DNA of 64,000 nucleotides from Monocercomonoides exilis. Its lineage: Eukaryota; Preaxostyla; Oxymonadida; Polymastigidae. The stretch lies in contig LSRY02000023.1 in assembly GCA_001643675.2 (NCBI GenBank), positions 62,001-126,000 on the forward strand, written 5' to 3'. Made by a program: the position numbers and the translations under genes. This document shows positions 10,503 to 21,269 of the stretch, piece by piece; position 1 is the stretch's first letter, and each line of letters starts with the position of its first letter. A model generated the notes under the pieces. The model made no database searches and was not told the origin of the DNA. It saw only the letters and a list, made by a program, of their open reading frames with translations.

Positions 10503-13500
10503 TTCTGTTTGGTTTGCATTTTCCATTTCATCCATCAAACGGGTTTTGTGTTTGATTGCTATTTGAAGATGCTTCAGGGGATGGACTTGGGAAGTTATTC
10601 GCCTTCTCTGAGCATTCGCATCACCCAAACAGCAGCATCAGCATTGCCTCTGAAAACTTCTTTTGCATCGATGCGAATTCTTCGTCTCATATTCCATTCC
10701 CTCTTTGTTTTGCATTTCTTCTTCTTCTTCTTCTTCTTCTTCTTCTTCTTCTTCTTCTTCTTCTTCTTCTTCTTCAATGAAATCATTCACAATTGTGCTC
10801 AACTGACAACTCAATCGGTGTTTCTTCTTTGCCATCATCCACATTCTCTGATATTCGTCTGAAAAAAATAAAAAAAAAACGCGTGAAGGATTTGTCTTGT
10901 GAAGTTCTCAGTCGACAAGCTCTCTTCAAAAAGATTCTCTCAACATTCAAAGCCTTCCTTTTTCATCTCATTCTTCTTCAATCAATCTGGCTTTCCTCTT
11001 TTTCTTTAATCATTCTCCTCTTTTCCCTCTTTCTCTTCTTGTCCCGATTTTATTGCTCAATGATTCTGCCCTGTGGCAATTTCAAATGCAATTCTTCTGC
11101 CTCTTCTTCTTCCTCCATTTGCCTTTATCTTTTGCCATTTCCAGATCTCATTATCCATTCCTGCAAATAGTTTTAAAGAAAAATATTTTTTTCATTTTTT
11201 CAATCATATGTGAATTCGCCAAGCCTGTTCTCCTTTTCTGAGAGCGATTTTCTCATATTCATTTTTCGCAACTTCAATCGACACACCAATAATTATTTGC
11301 CGTTCATTCATCTTCTCCTCATCTTTCACTCCTCCCTTCAAAATGCCTCATCCACCTCCATTCCCGAAGCTCAGTGTCTTCCTTGTGCAGCTCAGCTTCC
11401 TTCTCACCTCCTCCTCAATGCTTGCTGAACCAGATGTTCCATCAGCAGAGGAGGATTAGGAGTTGGAAAGGGCTGTTTGTGAAAGGGCTGTTTGTTTCGG
11501 ATGCTTCTGCTTCATCAACAACAATGCCAGCAGATGCTCTTCCATCATCAGCTTAATGTGCAGCTGGACAACTGCTGCACTTTTGTCTCCTTTCTCTTTT
11601 TCCTCTCTCAGTTTCTCATTGCTCCATTAATCTTCCAGCTCCTTGCTCTTCCATTCTATCTCCTTCCCGATTCTTTTGTTCGGCTTCTCTTCCATTTTGA
11701 ACGGACTCGTGCAGAGAACGGCGGTTGCTCTTCATCGCATGTTTGAATGCACATCACAGAATGCTGATGAAGCACCCTTCTTTCCATCTCTCGCTTTGCC
11801 ACTGCGATGCACGTGCCTCAACCTGACTGCCTTTGCTGGCTCTGGCTCAGCTGCCCTGCTCCATCCTCTGCGTTTCTTTCGTTCTTTTTCTCTCTCATTT
11901 TCTGCCATCTCCTCATCTTCCTCCTCTCCTCCTCTCCTCCTCTCCTCCTCTCCTCGTCTTCACCTCTTTCCCTGTCTGTCTTCTTGGCTTCAGAGTCTTC
12001 CTCCCGCGCCTGCTTCGTCACCCGATGTCGTTATTCCTTTTTCTCCTCTTTTTGTGGCTTTGCAGATGTTTCCGCGCTGCTTTCGCTGCAGCCCATTTCT
12101 CTTTTCTTTCCTCCCCTTCCGGAATCATGCGTGTATCCGATGCAATGGCAGACATCATCTCCCAAGGCTTCTCTCCATTCATCTTCTTTGCCTCTCTTAT
12201 TCTTTGAACAGACTTCTCTCTCCTTTCTCCCTTCTTTTCATCTCCTGCTCCTCTTTGTTCTTCTTCATTCCCCCATCAATCCCCTTTCCTTTGCCAATCT
12301 GATCAAAGCCTTCTCAACTGTCATTTCTCCTTCTCCTTCTTCTTCTTCCACAGCTGATGATTCAGAAGAAGAAGCAGCTGCTCAATCATCACCTCCTCAC
12401 AATCAATAACCTCTTCCATTTCATCTGCTCGAAGCACTCATTCCTTTTCCTTTTGTCCAAACTCCACTTTCTCTTTCTCTTTCTCTCTTTCTCTTTCTCT
12501 CGCTCTTCTGCTGTCATCCGATTCCAATGAAAAATGTCTAAGGCCACTTTGAATTCCACACATTGATGGAGGACGAGGAATCTTCAGCTCCTTCTGCGCA
12601 GGCGCCTGCTCAATGATTGAGAGAGAGAGAGAAAGAGAGAGAGAAATGAAGAAGAAGATGTTGACATCTATACTGACGATGCTGAAGGTGAAGAAAAAGG
12701 AGAAGTCGAAGGTGCCTCGAAGGTGTCTCGAAGGTGTCTCAGAGGAGATTGAAGAAAGTGTTGATGTGATCGGCGAATAAGGTGAAATGCGAAATGCGAA
12801 AGAAAAAGAAGAAGAAGAAGAAGCGAATGATGGAAATCATGAAGGTGAATGCAAAAGAGGTTGAAACTCTTCTCCTTCATTTCCTCCTTCTTCTCCTTTT
12901 CCTTCTGGCGTCATCGGCGTCGATGCAATGGCTCCTTGGCCAGTCTGTTCCTCTGCGGCAGAAGACCCAACAGAATGGCATTTCTTTTCGCATCTCAAAA
13001 AAAAATAAAAAAAAAAAAAGACACTTTCTGTCGAAGTGGAACAAACTGACATTGACAGCATGATATTCTTCCATTTCTTCTTCCGTCATCATTTCAATCC
13101 TCCCTTTTTCTTTCACTTTTGCCTTTGCATTTCCCATTATCTTCTTCCTCCTCTTTTTCCTCTTCTTCCACTTCATTCTATTTCTTCATCGCAATTTCAT
13201 TTTCTTCTTCAGTTTTCTTCTTCAGTTTTCTTCTTCAGTTTTCTTCTTTCTCAAAAGGTATTTCCCTCAAAACAACTTTCACCCTCATTTTGTTTTCCTT
13301 CCTTTCCTTTATTTCATCTTTCCCTTTTTGCGCAAATAAATATGAATGAAAAATAAATAAATAAATAAATCTTTGCCTTTCCCTCCATTTCTTTTCTCTT
13401 TTCTTTCGCAAGAGCATCTGTTTTCCTCATTTCCTTTCCAAATGCAATTCTTCAAATCTTTTCTCTAATTCCATTTCTTCCTTTCTTTCTTTCTTCCCCT

Positions 13501-14441
13501 CCCCTCTTTCATCGTTTCGCTTTCATCTGCTTTTGCCTGCTGATGGAGAAGCAGAAAAAGCAGAAAAAGCAGAAAAAGCAGAAGATAACTCGCAGATCTT
13601 CTTTTCAACAAAAACAATCCTTCAATTCTGCTCCAACCAAATTTCTTCATCTTTCCTTCCTTTCCGCCTCTTCAGCTGCTTTTCCTTCACATAAATAAAT
13701 ATTTCTCCATTCATCATCATCTATTTTTCTTCTTCATTCTGCTTCTCTCGCTGATCTCCCTCAATCTCCTCTCAAAAGCGTTCTTTTCCTCTCCATCGTT
13801 CCATAATCCCCCTTCGCTTTCCCATCAGCTCCTCATCTTTTCCAACAAAAACTCATTCTTCCAAACTCCCCTTTTTTCTCAAAGCCCAATCCAAAACCAA
13901 TCCATTCCCTCAAAAATAAACCCTTTCACTTTGGCTGGCTGAGAATGAGTAGAAAAGACGAAGCGAACGAATCCACAACATTGATGCAATTGGCTGAAAC
14001 GTTCAATCGAAAATGTCTTTCTTTGCCTTTTCCCCTTCCATCCTTCAATATTTCCCTTTTCACTCACATTCAAAATGCAGAAGACGACGACGAAGAAGAA
14101 GAAGAAGAAGAAGAAGAAGAAGAAATTCTGTTTTGAAATTCTCATGCTTTCTTTGATGATGATGTTAATGTTGATGATGTTGGCAGAAGAACAAGAAGGA
14201 GAAGAGTGAAGAAATATCAGGATGTGGGGTGTTTCATATTTGTTGACGGTTTGTCGAGAAGAATTTTGAATGAGAAACATGTTTTTGGAAAATGGTGATG
14301 AAGAAGGTGAATGACGATGATTTTGGCTGAAAGAGATCGAGTTCAAGAGAGATGAACAATGAATGAGAAATCAACAGCAGCATTGTCATACGAATGAAGC
14401 GTTGAAGAAAAGCAGGAAAACAATTGGAAAAAGAAAGAAAC

Positions 14442-14476
<35 letters not shown>

Positions 14477-14640
14477 AAGAAAAGAAAATACTGTGAAACT
14501 TGATGAAGGAGAACCAATTAAAGAAGAAGGAGAAGAAAGGGTAGAGGAAGGGAAGATATCAGCTTTTCCAGGTCATGTTGTGAAACTGAAAAAAAAAAAA
14601 AACTGAATGTGTTCTGAATGTGAATGCTCAGCCAGCTCAT
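10503..14640. other. Strand-skewed low-complexity tract (left arm)
   Basis: About 4 kb in which the plus strand is very pyrimidine-rich (CTT, TCC and TTTC runs) up to about 13.9 kb, then switches to purine-rich GAA/GAAAG runs. All open frames translate to Ser/Phe/Leu-rich or Glu/Lys-rich low complexity in overlapping frames. Short coding-like pieces occur (for example around 11340-11460 and 12000-12200) but are interrupted by stops, so decayed genes are likely. No intact gene is supported. Simple repeats include (TTC)20 at 10716-10775, CTTTCT-type runs near 12470-12500, GA runs near 12620-12645 and (GAA)n near 14089-14124. Confidence 0.55.
10716..10775. repeat. (TTC)20 microsatellite, left arm
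   Basis: Twenty perfect TTC units. The partner in the right arm at 24941-25012 has 24 GAA units on the plus strand. The 12-bp length difference shows the two arms are physically distinct sequences. Confidence 0.9.
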
Positions 14641-15715
14641 CAGCTCTGATGAAAGAGTCACTTCTCCCAAACACTCTCAACAATCGCGCCAAGCAAACTG
14701 CTTTCCCCTTTCAAACTCATGTCAAGCATTGTCAGGCTATGCATCATACAAAATAGATGGCAGAAGTCACAACTGTCATCGTTGAGTGCAATCCAAACAA
14801 TAGACAACCTCAAAACTCCTGGCTCTTTTGTTTAAAAAACGATAAAAACGCTTCTTTCTATGGCATTTCTGTTCGTGGCCAATCTTCATTCATTCAAAAA
14901 CACCTTTAAAGAAAAATGAATGAAACAAAAAAAGTCAAACCATCTTTTTGGCACTGAAATATTTTCCCATCTCCAATGGATTGATAATTGTCAACCCAAT
15001 TAGCTTTCTTGTTCTCCAAAATTGCCTCTTGCCACATAAAAATTCAGACAACAAGACAATAAACGGCTGGCATAGAACTTGATTGAAATCAGAGAATCCC
15101 TTGTGAAGCTGGCCATGATTCCAAATGAAATAACACATTCTACAGATTAACAAGAAAATAACCCCCCTTCAAGACTAATTCAACGTCATGTCTTTGCCGA
15201 CGGAATTCCATCACGTTTCGTGTAAAATGCAAATTCAATTGTTAATAAGGCCTGCTGAGTGTCTCGCTCTGCTCGCTTCCTCCATTGTTCAATCCCCCCA
15301 ACTCCCTTTCCTCTTCAAAAAAACAAATCTTGCATAATAGTTATGCCAAGCGCACTGCGGTTCCCTCAAAATGAACAAGCAGTTCAATTCAATCTTTTCG
15401 ATATTCTGCTCACTTTTTCTGCATCTTGCTTGAATTATTTTTCATTTAAAATATCACAGCCGACGTTGCATCATATGTTTTGTAATATATAACCAAGTTC
15501 AAATCCCATGCAATTTCTTCCGCCAATTCACTTTTCGCAAGCAATCGATGCAAACAGCCACTCGCTCCTCCATCTGCAAGCAAAATCCCTGCCCTTCAGC
15601 AGTGCTATAACTCGCGTGGGTGCATCTGTGGTTGTGCGCACAAGCATCTCAAACATGCCCTTATTGCAGACAATCACCAATAAAAATTCTTCATTTATAA
15701 AATTATAGGTTATTT
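14641..15715 (-). pseudogene. Decayed helical-repeat-like coding remnant (left arm)
   Basis: On the minus strand several coding-like segments follow one another in shifting frames, separated by stops. The best runs from about 15690 downward and includes TRVIALLKGRDFACRWRSEW and then ELAEEIAWDLNLVIYYKTYD. Further pieces lie near 15150-14940 (including KRQFWRTRKLIGLTIINPLE) and 14850-14690. The leucine/alanine pattern is reminiscent of armadillo/HEAT-type helical repeats, but this is a weak judgement by eye. No set of GT-AG introns rejoins the frames convincingly. An identical decayed copy lies inverted in the right arm. Confidence 0.35.
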
Positions 15716-15936
15716 ACCCTTATTTATTTGCTCAAAAACAAGATTATTTTATTTCATCGATTTGCTTGTTTTGAGACAAAAATCACAAATGCTATATGAA
15801 AATGCATTGACCACAGTATTATTAGATTTTTGACTTGGTGTTTTTAATTCTTTTGATTCTATTGCACCACAAATATTTCGAAAATGAATTCATTTGTTGT
15901 TTTTGATTCACTTTATGATGTCACAGAGACCTTCAG

Positions 15937-17399
15937 ATGAACAAACGTTTTAGGGTATGCAAAATTTTATAAGAAATGAATGGTTTAATGAATAAATGTG
16001 TTCTTTTTATTCTTTGTATTTCACAATTTTTTTAAGAGAAACTTTCACAGATGGAACAATTCACTGAAGCAGAGCAGAAGCAAAAAATTGAAGAAATGAA
16101 TGAAATAGTTGATGGAATGAATAAAGAAGAATTCGAATCCGTTTTCAACACAGAATTGTTTGATAAAATATTCAAAATGATTGAAGAAAAGAAAATGACA
16201 ATGGAAAATGCACTTTTGCTGCTGAAGCATGCTGGATATTGCAAAGTTCTTTTGAACTTGTGGAGTTGTGGCTTTTATAATTCCTTGTTACGCGGAAGAT
16301 TTGAGAAAATGATAGTTGATGAAGATGAGAAAATAGAAAAGAACGAAAAGCTTTTGGCTGATCTTTGCGAATGCAATCTTTGTTTCAGCTTCGTATTATC
16401 ATTGAAGTTGATATCAATTTGTGTGCCTTGTCTTTTGAAAGTTGCCTCGAAGAAAGAGGAAAACAAGGAGACTCAGAAAGAAGCGGAATTTGCGTTGTAT
16501 TCTCTGAGCAATATTGGAATGTGGGGGGTTTGATTTGTTTGTTTGTTTGTTGATTGTTTTACTTCGTTTTTTGATGAATTCACATTTTTTTAAAAAATAA
16601 GTCAATAGGAAAAAAACTATATTTGAATGAAATCAAAGAAATCATAACACATCACCAAAAGCATCACAACCTTACACGGCTTGAGTATCAATTGGCTTGG
16701 AAGTTTTTGATAGACAGATACCATTTTGAAAGAAGTTTGGAAGATCTGATCGTGAATGAATTGCATTTCGCGAGAGAAGCAGCAAAAGAGTTGGATGAAC
16801 TGAGAGAAAGTGTGGATTGGAAGGAAAGAAAATTTGAAACAAGAAATTTGAAAGAAATAAAAATAATAGAAAGTTGGATCATTATGTTGCGTGGCTGTTA
16901 TTATTACAGCTGGTTTTTTCCAAAAGAAGAATCCAAAAAACTGACAATTAGTGTTGCTAATTTGTGCAGAGCAGCTAAGAAAAACTACAGAAAGACATAT
17001 AAGGAATGCATTTATTATTTTTTTAGACACTTGATTGATAAAGCAGAACATGTTGATTACTTGCGTGAAGAGGTCATTGACTTCCTTCTGGGGGAACTGC
17101 ATCAGCCAACAATTGATAATGAAGTTACAGGATACAGCGAGAATATATTTAGAAAACTTTCAGAAATATTGAAGAGTGAAAAGGAAAAGGTGAATGGAGT
17201 GTTTTCATTTGTTTGGATTGCCTGGAACAAGCTGAATGGAAAGGCAAAGCAAAAAATGATGTTTCAAAGAAAGATGTTTGAGAAGATGGAAGAAGATGGA
17301 TATGAAGACATTGTCGTCAGTTTCTATAGACTTGCTTTGAGAAGATATTTAAATTTGAAATTAATAAGCGATTTCGAGGATTTTTTCATCTCTCGTTAA
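15937..17399 (+). CDS. Core paralogue L: helical protein of an unnamed multicopy family
   Basis: Three-exon model: 15937-15954, 16039-16527 and 16602-17399, giving 434 aa. Introns are 15955-16038 (GTATGC donor) and 16528-16601 (GTTTGA donor), both phase 0. Alternatively translation starts at the ATG at 16051. The protein is rich in K, E and L and probably all-helical, with no signal peptide or membrane span. Recognisable patches are EEMNEIVDGMN, MIEEKK, ICVPCLLKVASKKEEN, NEIKEII and VNELHFAREA. I recognise it only as resembling a repeated family of oxymonad hypothetical proteins; function is unknown. Its paralogue lies convergently at 18383-19783 with the same intron positions. The start is only 27 bp inside the arm boundary, so its upstream region is shared with the paralogue. 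Confidence 0.72.
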
Positions 17400-18382
17400 A
17401 AATCAAAAATTTATAATTGCAAAAGATAGCTTCACAATCTGCTACAGCATTCATCATTTTTTCTTTTTCACATATTTTTTCATCTCTTTGTTACAATTAT
17501 TTTTTATATCTGTTTTGTGTTCGTTTTCTTCAATTTTCAAATAACCCCCATTTTTATTTTGAAGTTGAATAGTTTCTAGAAACCTCTTCCTTCTTCTTCA
17601 CAATCATCCTCTTTTTCCAATTAAGCCTTCATCTTTGTGTTTGATGACTGTTTGCCTATCTTTTTTGTGATTTCTCTCGATCCTCCTTTGTCATCTCATT
17701 TTCTTCATGTTCGATTCTCTTCCTAATTTTTTTTTTGCCTTCAATTCTTTTTTTAATTTGAACTTGGCCTGATATGATCGTTGCTACAATTTCTATTGCT
17801 CTTTTTCTCCATTCGTCTTCTTCTGATTGTTATCATTCCTCAAGCACTTCATTTATTGTAATTCCTCTTTTACCCTCCTCGTTCTAACATCGCTTTTATT
17901 TGATCCGAGTTGATTTTTTGTGTTTGAAATTTTCAAAACGAATATTAGTTTTCGAACGCAATTATGAGAAAAGCCAGCAAATCAAATGACCTTGATGCTT
18001 TTCTTATGAATTGTGTGTGTTTAAAGAATGCTTTTGTTTCTGTCATTTTCATTTGAAACGTTTTCAAAATTCAAATCTTTGTTGAACAAACATTAATTAG
18101 CAACAGAATTGCTTTGACTATTTAAAAAAAGTAAAGAAGTTTGATTTGAAGCAATAAAATGAAATCAAAAAAAAAATCTTGTGGTTTATGCACTCTAAAA
18201 TGAAAAATAACTCACTGTCTCTCTTTCTCTCTCTCTCTCTCTTTTTTTTTTTTTAGTTCTTCATTGCATTTTAAAGCTTTGAAAAATAGTCTTTTCGGCA
18301 AAATAACTCAATTGTTTTCTTTTTTGTGTAATGATAAAAATAGAAAAATGTAATTTTTGATTCATTAAATCAAAACAATTCC
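17400..18382. other. Spacer between the two convergent core genes
   Basis: AT- and T-rich sequence at the centre of the palindrome (the mirror axis falls near 17855). No gene, RNA or clear self-complementarity is visible. It has homopolymer runs and a CTCTCT run near 18215-18255. The two halves do not mirror each other, unlike the arms. Confidence 0.6.
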
Positions 18383-19783
18383 TCAAGCATTTACGAAATA
18401 ATCAGAAATATACAACGATAAAAAACGATAGTATTTTTTATTAAGAAAATCAAATATTCCATGAAAGCAAGTGATAGTATCTTCGTATCCTTCTTCTTCC
18501 ATCTTTTCGTGTATCGCCATTTTCGTTGTCTTTCTTTTCGCTTCCTCATTTTCATCATCCATTGATTTTAATCGCCTCGACATATCCAAAAAGCATTTCA
18601 TATAGCTCTCCAAAAAATAGTCATCCAATGTCTGTCGCTGAATCTCCTCCAAAATGATATTAAAAGCTCCACATTTCAGCAAGTCAGCAATTCCCATGTT
18701 TTTCTTTTCGATTGTTTTTCTTAATAATTCTATGCATTGATAGCTAATTTCTCTGTAATTCTTCATCGCATCTCGGAATATCTGAACAATGTTGCTGATC
18801 ATCTCAGAACATTCTTCATTCCACAATTTGCATTTATCCAAGAAAATGTCAAATGTCTCAAGCCATTTCATCAAAAGAAAATCTTCTTCTGTTTCTATTT
18901 TCTCGTTTTTAATCGTCCAATCCACATATTTTGTCAGTTCATTTAGCTGTTTTTTAGCCTCTCTCGCAAAATGCAATTCATTTACAATCACATCTTCCAA
19001 ACTTCTTTCACAACAGCATCTGTTGATCAAAAACCACCAAGCCAATTGATATGCAAGATGAGAAAGGTGATAATGCAGCTGATGGTGTTGAATAATCTCT
19101 TTTATTTCATTCAAGAAAAGATCTTTTTTCAATTTCTATTTCAGAAGAAAACTAAGACTTACAAGAAAAGCAAAATTAGACAAAATATTATCAAACCTCC
19201 AAGAACCTAATGTTGCTCAAAGCCAGTAAAGCCATTTCCACCTCATTTTGAGTTTCCTCGTTTTCCTCTTTCTTCGATGCAACTTTCAGAAGGCAAGGAA
19301 TGCAAATCGAAAGCAATTCTGAAGAAAACCACTTGTTAAGAAAAAGATAACATTCGCAAAGATCAATCATCAGCTTTTCATTCTTTTCTTCTTTTTTCTG
19401 TTCTTCTTCAAGAATCATCTTCTCAAGTCTTTCGTTTAATGAAGATGTTTCAAAGCTCCCACTCCACAGGCCCATCAGCGTTTTGTTATATTCAACATGC
19501 TTCAGCAAGACGAGTACATTCTCCATCAAAAGTTTCTTTTCTTCAATCATTTTGTTAATAATGTTATATGTTTCAACATTGAAAACAGAAACCAATTTAA
19601 CTTCACTCATTTTATAAACAAATTCTTTCATTTCTTCGATTTTCCGCTTCTGCTCAACGTCTGTGCATTTTTCCAATTGCAGCAGTTTTTCTGAAAAATT
19701 AAAAAATAAAACAATTAATCATCCGAGCAATCGTTTTCTCATAACATAGACATACCAAGAAATATTTGTTTCGTTGATTGTAA
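18383..19783 (-). CDS. Core paralogue R: same family as the gene at 15937, 5' end unresolved
   Basis: Exons on the minus strand are 19783-19756 (28 nt), 19690-19197 and 19135-18383. Introns are 19691-19755 (GTATGT donor, phase 1) and 19136-19196 (GTTTGA donor, phase 0). Together they encode about 424 residues. The product matches core paralogue L throughout (EEMKEFVYKMS, ICIPCLLKVASKKEEN, NEIKEIIQHH, VNELHFAREA), at roughly half identical residues by eye. It ends ISDYFVNA, with a TGA stop. There is no ATG in the first exon: the position equivalent to the partner's ATG is not a start, and the frame is closed upstream. Either a further 5' exon lies inside the right arm or the gene lost its start. 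Function is unknown. Confidence 0.65.
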
Positions 19784-19994
19784 CTGCAAAATGACAAAAT
19801 GAATCAAAAACAACAAATGAATTCATTTTCGAAATATTTGTGGTGCAATAGAATCAAAAGAATTAAAAACACCAAGTCAAAAATCTAATAATACTGTGGT
19901 CAATGCATTTTCATATAGCATTTGTGATTTTTGTCTCAAAACAAGCAAATCGATGAAATAAAATAATCTTGTTTTTGAGCAAATAAATAAGGGT

Positions 19995-21070
19995 AAATAA
20001 CCTATAATTTTATAAATGAAGAATTTTTATTGGTGATTGTCTGCAATAAGGGCATGTTTGAGATGCTTGTGCGCACAACCACAGATGCACCCACGCGAGT
20101 TATAGCACTGCTGAAGGGCAGGGATTTTGCTTGCAGATGGAGGAGCGAGTGGCTGTTTGCATCGATTGCTTGCGAAAAGTGAATTGGCGGAAGAAATTGC
20201 ATGGGATTTGAACTTGGTTATATATTACAAAACATATGATGCAACGTCGGCTGTGATATTTTAAATGAAAAATAATTCAAGCAAGATGCAGAAAAAGTGA
20301 GCAGAATATCGAAAAGATTGAATTGAACTGCTTGTTCATTTTGAGGGAACCGCAGTGCGCTTGGCATAACTATTATGCAAGATTTGTTTTTTTGAAGAGG
20401 AAAGGGAGTTGGGGGGATTGAACAATGGAGGAAGCGAGCAGAGCGAGACACTCAGCAGGCCTTATTAACAATTGAATTTGCATTTTACACGAAACGTGAT
20501 GGAATTCCGTCGGCAAAGACATGACGTTGAATTAGTCTTGAAGGGGGGTTATTTTCTTGTTAATCTGTAGAATGTGTTATTTCATTTGGAATCATGGCCA
20601 GCTTCACAAGGGATTCTCTGATTTCAATCAAGTTCTATGCCAGCCGTTTATTGTCTTGTTGTCTGAATTTTTATGTGGCAAGAGGCAATTTTGGAGAACA
20701 AGAAAGCTAATTGGGTTGACAATTATCAATCCATTGGAGATGGGAAAATATTTCAGTGCCAAAAAGATGGTTTGACTTTTTTTGTTTCATTCATTTTTCT
20801 TTAAAGGTGTTTTTTGAATGAATGAAGATTGGCCACGAACAGAAATGCCATAGAAAGAAGCGTTTTTATCGTTTTTTAAACAAAAGAGCCAGGAGTTTTG
20901 AGGTTGTCTATTGTTTGGATTGCACTCAACGATGACAGTTGTGACTTCTGCCATCTATTTTGTATGATGCATAGCCTGACAATGCTTGACATGAGTTTGA
21001 AAGGGGAAAGCAGTTTGCTTGGCGCGATTGTTGAGAGTGTTTGGGAGAAGTGACTCTTTCATCAGAGCTG
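19995..21070 (+). pseudogene. Decayed helical-repeat-like coding remnant (right arm)
   Basis: Mirror copy of the remnant at 14641-15715. On the plus strand 20025-20175 reads through TRVIALLKGRDFACRWRSEW. A shift to another frame then gives ELAEEIAWDLNLVIYYKTYD up to a TAA near 20264. Later fragments at 20557-20775 and 20900-21050 lie in other frames. Both copies carry the same stops, so decay predates the last homogenisation of the arms. Family assignment (armadillo/HEAT-like) is tentative. Confidence 0.35.
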
Positions 21071-21234
21071 ATGAGCTGGCTGAGCATTCACATTCAGAAC
21101 ACATTCAGTTTTTTTTTTTTTTCAGTTTCACAACATGACCTGGAAAAGCTGATATCTTCCCTTCCTCTACCCTTTCTTCTCCTTCTTCTTTAATTGGTTC
21201 TCCTTCATCAAGTTTCACAGTATTTTCTTTTCTT

Positions 21235-21269
<35 letters not shown>

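Larger units (their letters stand above)
1..15910 (+). repeat. Left arm of giant inverted repeat (palindrome)
   Basis: This arm matches the reverse complement of 19800-35740 along its full length. Paired positions add up to 35741 at the giant-gene start, 35726 at its stop and 35710 at the inner edge, so only small indels separate the arms. The noncoding half (8.4-15.9 kb) is nearly identical to its partner. Visible differences there are a few microsatellite or homopolymer indels, scattered single bases and a short divergent patch near 11645-11680. The giant gene inside shows patchy differences. Identity is unbroken to base 1, so the outer end of this arm lies at or beyond the window edge. The inner end is sharp, just after the shared gattca at 15905-15910. 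Confidence 0.97.

Noticed and set aside
10595-10862. Poly-Lys, poly-Glu, poly-Phe and poly-Leu open frames around the TTC/GAA run
   Set aside because: All are readings of the same microsatellite.
11643-12409. Overlapping 200-219-codon plus-strand open frames in the left arm
   Set aside because: Three frames are open over the same pyrimidine-rich tract, which is expected from base composition. No motif and no intron structure supports a gene.
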